Source of the DNA: Gordius sp. MW1
Taxonomy: Eukaryota > Nematomorpha > Gordioida > Gordea > Gordiidae
Length of the DNA: 64,000 nucleotides
Assembly: GCA_964036665.1 (NCBI GenBank)
Contig: OZ038533.1
Coordinates: 15,525,075 to 15,589,074, forward strand
Direction: 5' to 3'
The position numbers and the translations under genes are program-made. Shown piece after piece: positions 51,717 to 62,460 of the stretch; position 1 is the first letter of the stretch; each line of letters starts with the position of its first letter. Under the pieces are notes generated by a model, which had not been told where the DNA came from, searched no databases, and saw nothing but the letters and a program-made list of their open reading frames with translations.

Positions 51717-51930
51717 ATTATTATTCCTTTTATCATCACATCAATTTATCACATTATTGTTCCTTTTATCATCACATCAATTTATCACATTATTATTCCT
51801 TTTATCATCACATCCATTTAACATTATTATGCTTTTTATCATCACACCAATTTATCACATTATTATTCTTTTTATCATTATATCAATTTATCCCATTATT
51901 AAATATAAGATTTACAGTACTTGTCGTTAG
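51678..51930 (+). repeat. 3' LTR of Gypsy-2
   Basis: Same length and sequence pattern as 47263-47515. Confidence 0.88.
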
Positions 51931-52407
51931 TGTTCATATATTCATTTTTATAAATGTTTACAAGTCTTTCAAAGTCACACTAATAAAATTTTTGCTCAAT
52001 TATCATAAACCATAATTATATACTTGTACATAAAAACTTATTTGCATTATAAAATGTCATTTAGCATTGACTTTCTAGTTTATATATATTTAAGATCGTT
52101 TGCCTATATATAAGTTATCAATTATGTTTAAATCGGGTATAATGAGTTTTAAAGTATGATATATCACCTTGCAAATTAAAAACATATTTCCTTTATTTAT
52201 AAATACCAATTATAAGATTCCATCAATAATAATATATGTATCTATTACATATTAGTAAATATTTTAATATAATTAATGACACAAAAATAAAACAAAGTCA
52301 TTTTCTTGATAGTTTACCCTCATTGTAGCAAGCAGGGATAGTTACCAGCTCTAGATTTGTAAAATATAAAATTTTTCATCAGTTAACAAGTGAGGATTAT
52401 TAGCTGT

Positions 52408-54770
52408 TTACTTTAATTCTTCCGCAATTTGGAAAAGCATACATTCAGACCAAAGGGTTGTACCATTAGGCAAACCCATAGGTTGTGTAGGAAACGTTTT
52501 TAAACCTTTACATAATTGTGGGTTATCATGTTTGTATCCCAATCTATATAATCAACATAATATCTATTGTTGCGTCTATATGCTATTATATATTATGAAT
52601 GTTTCGCTTTTTTTAATACATGTGCACATGTGCGTAGCCAAGGGGGGTCGCAGCCCTCCTCTAAATCTTAAAAATTTGTTAACATTTGTAAAAATTATGA
52701 CTAAAATTTTTAAAAATGATCATTTAGCCCCTCCCTAAATCGTTTTTGCCTCCCTCTAATTCCAATGCTGGCTACGCCCATGCATGTGCAAGGTTTTATG
52801 ATTAAAGTTTTGTCCTTACAAATGTGACAGCTCGTGAGCGATGGTTACAGGGGCTGTAGGATATTTGAATCGAACTATTACGGTGCTAAACGAATGGCAC
52901 ATACCTCCAAGGAACGCCATACCTAATATAAAATTGTAAAAATAAGTGCGAGAAATATAACATTACTTTTTGTAGTAATGCATTTTAAAATTTAAAATAC
53001 AACCAACGTAACTGATTATATACCTACTGCTTCCTTCGATGCCGTCCTCCTGTACATAATGTAATATAAGTTGTGAATTTTATAGATAAAAAATATAGTG
53101 AATTAATTACAATGACTAAAAACCCTGATATAATTAAGTGTAACATTATAAATTTTTTAAATATGGAAATTCACAATTTTATCACACTACCTATTGGAAC
53201 AAATTGGGCCTTGGTAGCCTGCTCAAAAAGGTTATAAATTCATTGTTATAGCAGTTTGTTTTTAGCTCGACTTTTAATATTATAAAATTACTACTACTTT
53301 ATTCAATTATAACATTTTGTAGATAAAATGTAAACACTTTTAAGTAGGTTACATTTGCGCCCTGCCTAACAAAAGAATAATAAAGCGCAAATCCTTTAAA
53401 TATTAAGACAACTTTCTTACAGAATAGCAAGATAAGTTAAAATAAAAAATATGGGCATTAATAAAATTATTAATGAAATAGGCCAATATGCCATAAAATT
53501 TTTAAAAAAAAGTATATTTTTTACCATTTCTAGAGCACCTGAATACTCGATTAGCTAAGTTTATATACAAAAATAGTGTCGGTTGCTAAAAAATATATAG
53601 TAATTATTTCAGTGAACGTTACGTGGATAATAAAATTCCTGCGTCGTATTTCAGTCTGTTTTCGTCTTTCGCTACGTAGCTTCTAAATGTTTCAAGATTT
53701 TCACCTATAGCCCCAACTTTTACAAGATCAGCCTACATGAATATATAAAGTGTTAAAACGCTTAATTGAAGAAGGTCATGGTCAGAAAAGCGTGCTTCTT
53801 ATTGCAAAAAAGTCATCAAAAATTTACAATAAACTCGCCATTACTTTTTAAAAGATTCTAAAATCTCTACCACATGAATGACGAAAAAAAAACTTTCAGT
53901 GCAAAAACCGTTAAAAATTAAAATAATTTAGGTATTGCCCCCCCCCCTGATTGAACCTTTAAACGTTTCGCTACCCCCCCCCCCTAATCCAAAACCTGGC
54001 TACACCCATGCTCATTCATAACCTAAATTTTATTAATTTTTCCATATTAATTTTTTAAAATTTACAAATAAGCTATTTGGGATTTAAAGAAACAATTTTT
54101 CAAGGTTAATAAGAACCAAATTTAAATCGCTTTTGTTTGTGCCGTTAATCTAGACTATCTGTATGGTTATAACTATAGGGGTTGCCAGGGTAAATTAGAG
54201 AGGTGCAGTAGTAGTCTGATAAGGATTACGGAGGAAGCAAAATTTGAATTAATTTAAATAGAGCGAGGGGCGGGACACTAATTAATTCCTGCCATGGCCT
54301 AGCTGTCATATCATACCAGCACATAAATAAAAATCAATGTTTACGCAAATTACCGGATATTTATATACTCCTTTCAGTTGAAATCGCAAATTAATGCATG
54401 CCCCTATGTCTTCGTACACCTTTTGAATCTAAAAAGGAAAGAAATGTTGAGGTAGCAACTCGTTACATTTTAATGGCATACCCTTAATCCCAGTTGCCAA
54501 AATACAGAGCTATTGTAGACATTGGCATCGAATTGATCCCAAAATATAGCGGCTTTAATTATGTGTGCCTTCCTCAGTACCGAAGAAGACCCAGTATCTC
54601 CACGGATTTTCTCAATTTTAAATGTATTATTGGGTATAACTTTTGTTATCACAAGATTTTCCGAACATTTTACAGGAGTCCAGTTGGGATGTGTCACATT
54701 TTGATCCGTAACATTTACCGAATGAACTTGTATAATTAAGGAGTATATATTAATTAAGACAAAATAGTAC
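52408..54770 (-). CDS. Reprolysin (M12B) zinc metalloprotease B, possible pseudogene
   Basis: Paralogue of gene A with the same exon plan: 54482-about 54770, 54354-54428, about 53705-53732, 53623-53678, 53024-53049, 52820-52922 and 52408-52543. Zinc site HELSHLLGYKHD is intact, as are GMAFLGGMC, YDAGILLST and WSECMLFQIAEELK. The first exon is longer than in A by 12 codons (region between HSVNVT and KCSEN) and starts with a hydrophobic stretch (YYFVLINIYSLII) that could be a signal peptide, without a visible initiator. At exon 3 the donor base of A (GCT|GTAAGT) reads GCTATAGGT; the next usable donor shifts the frame into exon 4, so B may be disabled or alternatively spliced. Confidence 0.82.
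52627..52782. mobile_element. CATGTGCGTAGCCAAG MITE downstream of metalloprotease B
   Basis: 156 bp within intron 6 of gene B, with CATGTGCA on both sides (52619-52626, 52783-52790). Gene A has the unoccupied site ATACATGTGCAAAG near 29770. Confidence 0.94.
53870..54012. mobile_element. Degraded CATGGGTGTAGCCAGG MITE in metalloprotease B intron 2
   Basis: C-run text and ACCTGGCTACACCCATG at the right end; left end eroded. Absent from gene A at the equivalent place. Confidence 0.6.
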
Positions 54771-54789
54771 TATATTAAAACCATTGTTT

Positions 54790-55310
54790 ATTTGACATAA
54801 AAAGATTTAGATGGCAAAACATGTCAAGGCTGAGGCCTGGACAAAAAATGCAAATGGTGGCGTCGGGTTTACAAAACTATAAAATTTAGATTTTCATCAT
54901 AAGACTCTAGATTTTGTCGACATTTTTAGGATTTAGATTTTTTGTTTTAACAAAAATCTTACTCCTAGGCTGGCACCAAAAATTTCCCTCAGGGCATGGC
55001 ACCAGAGCTACACGTGCACCCACATTCAAATTTTCGATTATAAAAGGCCCTTTAAAAATATTTAAATAATTTAATGAATTTAAAAAGTGGAAAGATTGGG
55101 GACGGCGTTACTTGTTTAACCATATTTATTTTAGAATTAGATATTCACTGTTGTGAAAACAATGCACTCCACCACAATCAACCCCCTCCCCATTTCTCTT
55201 TCTCGTTCCCTCATGCTTAATATGTTTAATGCATATGTGAAATGCGCTTGCTAACGCAGACGTAGAGCCTTGGAGCCCCCTGCACGGATCATCGGAAGCC
55301 CGACCCGATA
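54790..55310. other. Duplicated non-coding DNA upstream of metalloprotease B
   Basis: Counterpart of 33490-34000, with a 40-bp insertion near 55055-55090. No exon recognised. Confidence 0.6.
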
Positions 55311-57213
55311 TTTAATTGCTATGCAATTTATGGGCTCGTTTTTTGTTGTCCGTCCGTCCGTCCGTTGTCTGTCCGTCCGTTGTCTGTCCGTTACCCTCCC
55401 TATCTATTTGCATTGGGTATATTAGGTTATCGCTTTTTTAAATTAATGCATGAGAAAGAGGTGCCCCACCCCTCATCTCTATCTCCCTCGCTGTGTTATT
55501 TTTAATTGCTATGCATAAGAGGTGCCCCACCCCTCATCTCTATCTCCCTCGGTGTGTTATATATAAGATTAGATTTGTTAAATTATCTATTATATAAACA
55601 TAAATAAAAGTTGGTTACTTTTAATTGCTATGCAATTTAACTAGTTATATAATAAACATAAATAAAAGTTGTTTACTTTTATTTGCTATGCAATTTAACT
55701 AGTTTTTGTTATATAATAAACATAGATAAAAGTTGTTTACTTTTAATGCTATGCAATTTAACTAGTAATATAATAAACATAAATAAAAGTTGTTTACTTT
55801 TAATTGCTATGCAATTTAACTAGTTTTGGGGTTAGAATCCCGGAGTTTTTTTTGACTCTTATGATTGTTCTTGTTACTATCATTGATAATAAGAATTTTT
55901 GGCCGTCCGCTGGCTGCTGACCAATGAAAAAAATGACCATTGGCCAAAATGTGAATCGAAATTATTTTTTTCGTTTTTTTTTGACTATTATGATTGTTCC
56001 TGTTTCTACCATTGCTATTATGACTTTTTGGCCGTCCGCTGGCTGCTGACCAATGTTATATAATAAACATAAATAAAAGTTGTTTACTTCTAATTGCTAT
56101 GCAATTTAACTAGTTTTTGGGTTAGAATCCCGGAGTTTTTTTGACTCTTATGATTGTTCTTGTTACTATCATTGATAATAAGACTTTTTGGCCGTCCGTT
56201 GGCTGCTGACCAATGAAAAAAATGACCATTGGCCAAAATGTGAATCCGAGTTTATTTTTTCGTTTTTTTTTGACTATTATGATTGTTCCTGTTACTACCA
56301 TTGCTATTATGACTTTTTGGCCGTCCGCTGGCTCCTGACCGATGGAAAAAATGACCATTGGCCAAAATGTGAATCGAAATTATTTTTTTCGTTTTTTTTG
56401 ACTATTATGATTGTTCCTGTTCCTACCATTGCTATTATGACTTTTTGGCCGTCCGCTGGCTGCTGACCAATGGAATAAAATGACCACTGGCCAAAATGTG
56501 ATTCGAAAACTTTTTTTTCGTTTTTTTTTGACTATTATGAATTTATATCCGCTTTTACCGTGTCCTGGCTGCTGACCAATGGAAAAAAATGACCATTGGC
56601 CAAAATGTGATTCGAAAATTTTTTTTTCGTTTTTTTTACTCTTATGAATGTATATCCACTTTTACCGTGTGCTGGCTGCTGACCAAAGGAAAAAAATGAC
56701 CATTGGCCAAAGTCATCAAAATTTTTTTTTCCGTTTTTTTTTGGCTATCATTGACTTATAGAGTATCTGTTGGTACTGACCAATAGAGAAAAAGTGACCA
56801 TTGGCCAAATTTTTGATTTTTTTAATTAAAAATTGTTCAAATTCAACAAAAAATTTCTCCCAACAATTCTGCAAGTTCTTAACATTGTGTTGTTTTATAA
56901 TATAATGTTTGTTAGACCCATAATCACTAAAGGCCATAAAAACTAATGTAATACGCAACTAGATGCAAACACTAAATCTAACCCTAACCCTTGCCTTACA
57001 TTTTGCCTATAATGGAAAATTTGTGTAAATAATTAATTAATCATTAGGCATTTAATACCCCCCTGTAGGCATTCTCGCCCCTTCCCACCTTTCTCGCCCA
57101 TAAATTGCATAGCAAATATGATACATTTATACGAAGTACAGATGAGTCGTCCCCCCTTCCCTTCCCCTCTTCCCTTCCCTTCTCCCCCTTCCCACGAGGG
57201 CCGAAGGCCCGAG
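55311..57213 (-). mobile_element. Helentron-like element, copy 3
   Basis: Opposite orientation to copies 1 and 2: starts TTTAATTGCTATGCAATTTA and TGGGCTCG, then a GTCCGTCC microsatellite (55347-55395), about five repeats of AATTGCTATGCAATTTAACT with ATAAACATAAATAAAAGTTG, the minisatellite (55850-56820), and ends CACGAGGGCCGAAGGCCCGAG. The duplicate at 33998 reads CCCGATATTTTTATATATT without it, so insertion fell in a T run with no duplication. A (GTCY)n microsatellite plus 3' hairpin recalls DINE-1/HINE elements. Confidence 0.7.
55850..56820. repeat. TTTTGGCCAATGGTCATT minisatellite, third array (inverted)
   Basis: About eight units on the opposite strand (GACCATTGGCCAAAATGTGA), both length forms present. 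One unit is interrupted by the AAGTTGTTTACTTCTAATTG repeat near 56055. Confidence 0.94.
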
Positions 57214-59164
57214 TTTTTTTATATATTTTTTAATTATTATTTATGAATAATCTTTCACATAAACATAATCTACTAAAACATCTTAAACTTAAAATTTTGC
57301 ACAAGGATTGATATGCTCTAAAAATAAGGGCAGGTAACGGATACAATCGATAATTATTGAGAGTATTTATTAGAACAACATATAATTAAAAATATGTCCA
57401 CCTTGAAAAATTTGTCAACAATACTTGTAAACATTTAAAAAATATGTGCAGGATTATTAGCAATTAAAAAATTTGTACTCCTAAGAAAATTTGTCAACAA
57501 TTAAAATATTTGTCCACTTCGGAAAATTTGTCTACCATATTTAACAGTATACTAGTAAAGTCATGAGCGGGCACCCTATGTTAGCCTCAAAGAATCCAGC
57601 CCAAAGAATCCAGTGTTCATAAAGGAGTTGTCAATAAGCAGAAGAAGGATTTCTTAAATAAATGTCGAATTGGAAATTCAAAAATTCTTGACCAAATTTT
57701 CAGTCAAAATATTTTTTATAAATTTTTAAGAGTTTAGAATAAGGTATTATATTTATTATACAAAATTCACTTAATATATTGATTATATAATTAAATAAAA
57801 ATTTGAACGGGTTATACAAAAAAAATTTCGTTAAAATTTTATTAAAAAAACAACTCATATAAGTGTGATTTGGGGATAAATCAATTCCTGGGATAATGAT
57901 TTATTTTGAACCACGCAAACATGAAAGTGGGTACTAGTTTAATAAAACGACCTGGGTTTAGTTTGGTCGATCATTGGTTTAACCAAGACTAACGGTTGAC
58001 TCTGGTTTGTTTTTCAAATTTCGACTAATCCTAGAGGTCGACTAAGAAAAATAGACCAAAACCCTTTGGTCCGCTTATGTTTAGTCGACTAAAATTAAAG
58101 TCGACCAAACAAAACATAGGTAGTGAGTACCAGTTTAATCGGGTGCCAATAAGTCAAAATAAATAATGACATTGTATATGTGAATAAAAGATTATAATAA
58201 ATGCGTTAAATTATAAATTTTGCAAAAAAAAATGAAATTTAAGCACATAGAATGAAGCGTATTACTTAAGGGTGCCAAATATAGGAAGAAAATCTTGACT
58301 AGGAAAAAAATATTATCCATTGCAAATGAATAAATAATTTTTACAAATGCTATTTATATACTATTTAACGCTACCAGGGAATTTATCAAACTGAAAAATT
58401 TATCTTAAAATTTGTATATATTTATACATGTCCTTCTAGCATATATACGGAAGTATGATTATAAGACCGTTATCTTAGGTGTTTTTCAATCAAAAAATTA
58501 AATATAAATTTTATTTTTTAGGGTATTTTTTCTAATTTTATAGTTAACTAATATCTCTAAAACTAACCATTTTATTATCTAAATAATTTAGTACAAATTT
58601 CAAAATGCTTTAAGTTCCCCGATTTCGGTGCCACTCTGATTCAAATCCTAATTACGCTCATATATGTTTTTAATCTTTATTGCTTTATTTATATTCTTGT
58701 TAAACTTTTTTTGCCAATGCTAATCATTTATTATTTTTAAAAATACATATTTTGTGAAGAAGAAAGAAATAAATAAAAACAAAAGTTAAAATTATAAATA
58801 TTTGGAAAACATTCGGATATTGCTATTAAATTATATTTAAAAATAGTAATGCCGATTTCTGTCATATAAAAAACGATTCGCGATTATGGGATAGCAAAGA
58901 AACTAGACTAGTCAATAAATAGAAAAGGCAAAATTAAACCAATTAACACAAAAATAAGGTAACAATTTAAAAGAGAAAATGTTGGGCTTTAAAAGTAATT
59001 GCATATATATGTAAGCTCCGACCTAATATCTTTCAGAAAAATGTGTAGGCGTCTTCAATCAAATAGTCTTAATAATGAATGCTATAGGAATCATATAAAG
59101 GATTACTAATGTATTAACTAAACGGAGCCAAATGGACACTATAATCCTAAAATGAGATGAACAA
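57214..59164. other. Duplicated non-coding block, copy 2
   Basis: Near-identical to 37171-39016; holds the twin MITE 57935-58122 and the LINE-free target site near 57345. No gene recognised. Confidence 0.75.
57935..58122. mobile_element. Twin of the MITE at 37783
   Basis: Same ends and the same GTGGGTAC/GTGAGTAC flanks. Confidence 0.85.
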
Positions 59165-59248
59165 TCATGGGCGTAGCCAGGAGGTGGCAGGGAGGAAAGG
59201 TTGCCCCCCCCCCTTTAAATCCAAAAATTCTTTAAAATTTAAAAACTT
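59165..59248. mobile_element. Truncated CATGGGCGTAGCCAG MITE at the duplication junction B
   Basis: CATGGGCGTAGCCAGGAGGT, then CCCCCTTTAAATCCAAAAAT and directly sec62 exon 2, as at junction A. Confidence 0.78.
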
Positions 59249-59413
59249 ATTGGCTTTTTTAGAGGGAGCAGTGAACCTCAAATATTTAGATACTGCATAT
59301 TCTTCTTTGGTTGGTGTCATATTTTCTTCCTAAAAAATTAAGTAGACATTGTGGTTTAAAATCTATATTTAAGCTTCGACTTTCGTTTTTCCATCGTGTA
59401 AACAGATGTTATA
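59249..59413 (-). pseudogene. Truncated sec62 5' copy B (exons 1-2)
   Basis: Exon 2 part (EENMTPTKEEYAVSKYLRF) is closer to the intact gene than in copy A. Exon 1 (MEKRKSKLK) has lost its last codons and its GT donor by a deletion that joins it to intron sequence, ending in TAA. Exons 3-9 are absent. A product could contain only a few Sec62 residues. Confidence 0.9.
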
Positions 59414-59764
59414 AATGTATGCCTCTAACTAAAGTTCCAGAACAGCGTGACAATATTCCTTACCCTCATCACCTCTATAAAAATATAGTTAATTTCACCC
59501 TTATGATCAAAATAACTAAATTACTGCCCATTTCCTTTAAAGCTAGGTATGGCTTTGCTCTCGCTATTACCCAGTGGTCGGCTAGTCCTGAACTTAACTG
59601 CCTCTTCCCGGCTCCGTTTTATAATTAAATTGCCCGTTTGCTGCCCAAAGCCACCAAAATAGGCCGCCTCTCATGCCCCAAACTTTTTATGCTGGTCAAC
59701 CTCTCCTTCCTATTTAAGTGCCCGTCAGGCCCAAATCATGTGGCTTTATAATAGTTCATCCAGA

Positions 59765-59929
59765 CATAGGCGTAGCCAAGGGGGACAGGGAGGGGCGGCT
59801 GCCCCCCTCTAAATCCAAAAATTTGTTGAAATTTATTATAATTATGGCTAAAAATTCAAAAAATGATCTTTTTGCCCCTCCCTAAATCATTATTGCCCCC
59901 CTCTAATCCCAATGCAGGCTACACCCATA
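59765..59929. mobile_element. CATAGGCGTAGCCAAG MITE
   Basis: 165 bp with CATCCAGA flanks (59757-59764, 59930-59937); full-length twin of 42416-42517. Confidence 0.92.
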
Positions 59930-60923
59930 CATCCAGATTCACAATTTGGTATAACATTAAAACATCTTAATTAGCAAATATAGCAATATTTTGTTTATAG
60001 TAAATTTAGTGTAAAAATAAAGAATTTTGGACAAAATGTATGCATATAATTTACAAAAAAAATATGAAAATAAAGTATATGAATGTGAATGAGTGAAAGG
60101 GGTTTTGAGATCGCTAAAGGGATTCTCCGAGGTTTCTTTACATATCAAAAAATAATTTCTATAGGGTCTCTTAAGAACTTATTTATTTATTCCGTTTTGA
60201 TAAGGAGTACAATTCATATATATAATATAAGTAATATAAAATAATAACCATGTACAATAAAAATTTCACACTAACATGTATAATATAAAATTGCCATTGA
60301 GCCCAGAAATCGATTCTTATATGCCCATCGGGACCTATGCGGAATTTTAATTTCAAAAAGTTTGCCCGATCCACCCTGAGAGCCGGGTTGCGAGACGGGC
60401 TTATCTCTTACCTAAATCATGATTTACTGTTATAGTTTAACAGTTTGCCATTTCTTTAAAATGAAATCCTTTATCTAACTATATTTCTATTAGCCAGCAT
60501 TGATCTTAGTATTTTTTGTTATTTTCACTATTTGCCTGTAGTTTTAATTTCAGACAGCGAGATAAGGACATTAAAAATGTGGATGAGTCATTCAGGACTG
60601 CGAGAAAAAGGCAAAGATCCAATTTATGCCTAATTTGTTAATTTAAATTTTTTTATTAGTTATCATTATCTTATATTTAAAATATTTACAAATTATTATA
60701 ATTATAATTTTATAAAAATTAAAAGTTTATTTTGATTAAATGCTAAGCCAAATGCCATTACAAATTGATTAAAGTTACTATAACAATTCCAAGATCGCTT
60801 TTGAATCATTTTATAGATAAATTTTAAAATAGTAATAAGTCCACTAAGCACCCTACATTAATCATTTTAACTTGAAGTTTATTAAAATTAAAAGACTCTT
60901 AAACACCTTTAGTAAATGTTCTT

Positions 60924-60966
60924 CATGGATAAATTATCGGGAATAATTCCCGATAATTTATCCATG
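60924..60966. repeat. Perfect 20-bp inverted repeat with 3-nt spacer
   Basis: CATGGATAAATTATCGGGAA, TAA, then the exact reverse complement. Not present in the original near 24400. Confidence 0.97.
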
Positions 60967-61404
60967 TAGAACATTGAATATGTGGGTAAAAATCTTCTAA
61001 AACCTTTAGTAAAGTTTTACCTTAATATTTTTAGGCCATCTACATTTTAGGTTCTTTTTAATTATGAATAAACTTTTATCTATACCAACACAACAAATAG
61101 GATAAAACAATTTATAAGAGCCGTGGTCTTTCCAAAAACCTCAGATTGAGTATTTCTAAGTGACTCATTCATAAGTAACTTATGTCATAAATTAAATAAA
61201 TTTCTTAATAGATACTTAAAAATGAAAAAAGGAATGTGTAACACTAGAAACTTTAAGTAATGTGTTCGATCCCTCAATATGTAATAATTATTAAGTAAGG
61301 GGATTTATACTCTATAAGAAACACATTGTTTTAACAAGGATCCTTAATAAATAAAATCAGGTATTTTATTTTTAAGCATTAACGTCAAAAAGCAAGAAAA
61401 ACTA

Positions 61405-61690
61405 TTATTAATAGCTATGCAATTTACGGGCTCACTTATAGTTGTCCGTCCTCCCCTGTCCTACCCTGTCCAACTTGGGTTTTTAACAGTCGCCATGGAA
61501 ACTTATGCGGATTTATAATGGCTGTGGACTTATGCTTATGAAAAAACTTTTATTTTGCTTTCGCAAATAGACTAGCAAGTTGGTTAGCTTGTTTTTTTCG
61601 CCCTCGCCTGAGCCCAAATTTAATTATTGTCTTTCTGCCCGACTAATTTTTAACCTTATATATACTTTTTGGCAACTTGACTAAGTTGTT
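61405..61690 (+). repeat. About 260-bp interspersed repeat, uninterrupted
   Basis: TAGCTATGCAATTTACGGGC to ACCTTATATATACTTTTTGG; orthologous to the split copy at 24930/28286. Confidence 0.8.
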
Positions 61691-62050
61691 GCTTTGTTTT
61701 TAAGATAACTATTAAAAACGGAATAAGCTTATTTTCTATTATTTTTAAGCGTTAAAGCTTTATTTTTATTTTATACCTAATGTATTAGTAGTGCCTTATG
61801 CAATCTAGACTTAATAATTGTCACACATTTAATAAACCAGACCTAATTTCAGATTGCACTTTTTAATATTTAAAAATATAGATAATTTGTGTTATTGTGA
61901 TAAATTGGTCGCATGATAAAGTAACTAAGTTTGCATTAATTTTTGATCGTTTTCATTTATTTATTTGTACTCGTCGTTGTATATTTTCTTTTAAGATTAT
62001 TTAAAACTCGGAGAGAAAAAAATTACTAGCTTATTAAAATTTATTGCTTT

Positions 62051-62223
62051 TAGGAACCCACACATAGCCAAGTGGGGGCAGGGAGGGGCAGCTGCCCCCC
62101 TCTTGATCCAAATATTTATTGAAGTTTATTAAAATTATGGCTAAGGTGTCTAAAAATAATCCTTTTGCCCCTCCCTAAATCATTATTGCCCTTCTCTAAT
62201 CCCAATGCTGGCTACGCCCATGT
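62051..62223. mobile_element. CACACATAGCCAAG MITE
   Basis: Twin of 46311-46473, with the same right flank ACATATCAACG. Confidence 0.8.
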
Positions 62224-62460
62224 GACATATCAACGTTTGACATATTTATAATGTAAATCTTTCTGTTTTGTAATTTTTGTGCCATATTAAATAAAAATAG
62301 GGTTAGCTTTCATTAATAAAACCAAAGGGGCTAGCGTCCTTAAATATTCTATACTTAGCTCTTGCTAATTAAAATATCTTTAAGCTTCAAGTAAAAAGTT
62401 TCTTATGTAAGAGTTTATATGTTGATTCATCACCTCAGAGTCTACTTAGAGCATAGACTA

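Larger units (their letters stand above)
47263..51930 (+). mobile_element. Gypsy-2, near-complete Ty3/gypsy element
   Basis: LTRs of about 253 bp (47263-47515 and 51678-51930) enclose gag, protease, RT, RNase H and integrase in canonical order. ATTGGTGACCCC directly after the 5' LTR is the primer-binding site. Several frameshifts, stops, a thumb-region deletion and a 268-bp insertion in gag show that it is dead, but most motifs are intact. Codons are GC-richer than the surroundings. Gag resembles the CsRn1 clade (inference). The flanks show no clear target duplication. Confidence 0.93.
59414..62460. other. sec62 upstream duplicate B
   Basis: Counterpart of 22715-29000 without the hAT remnant. 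Includes the divergent short frame at 59549-59660 (stopped after PPK), a MITE, a palindrome, a 260-bp repeat and a second MITE. No full gene. Confidence 0.8.
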
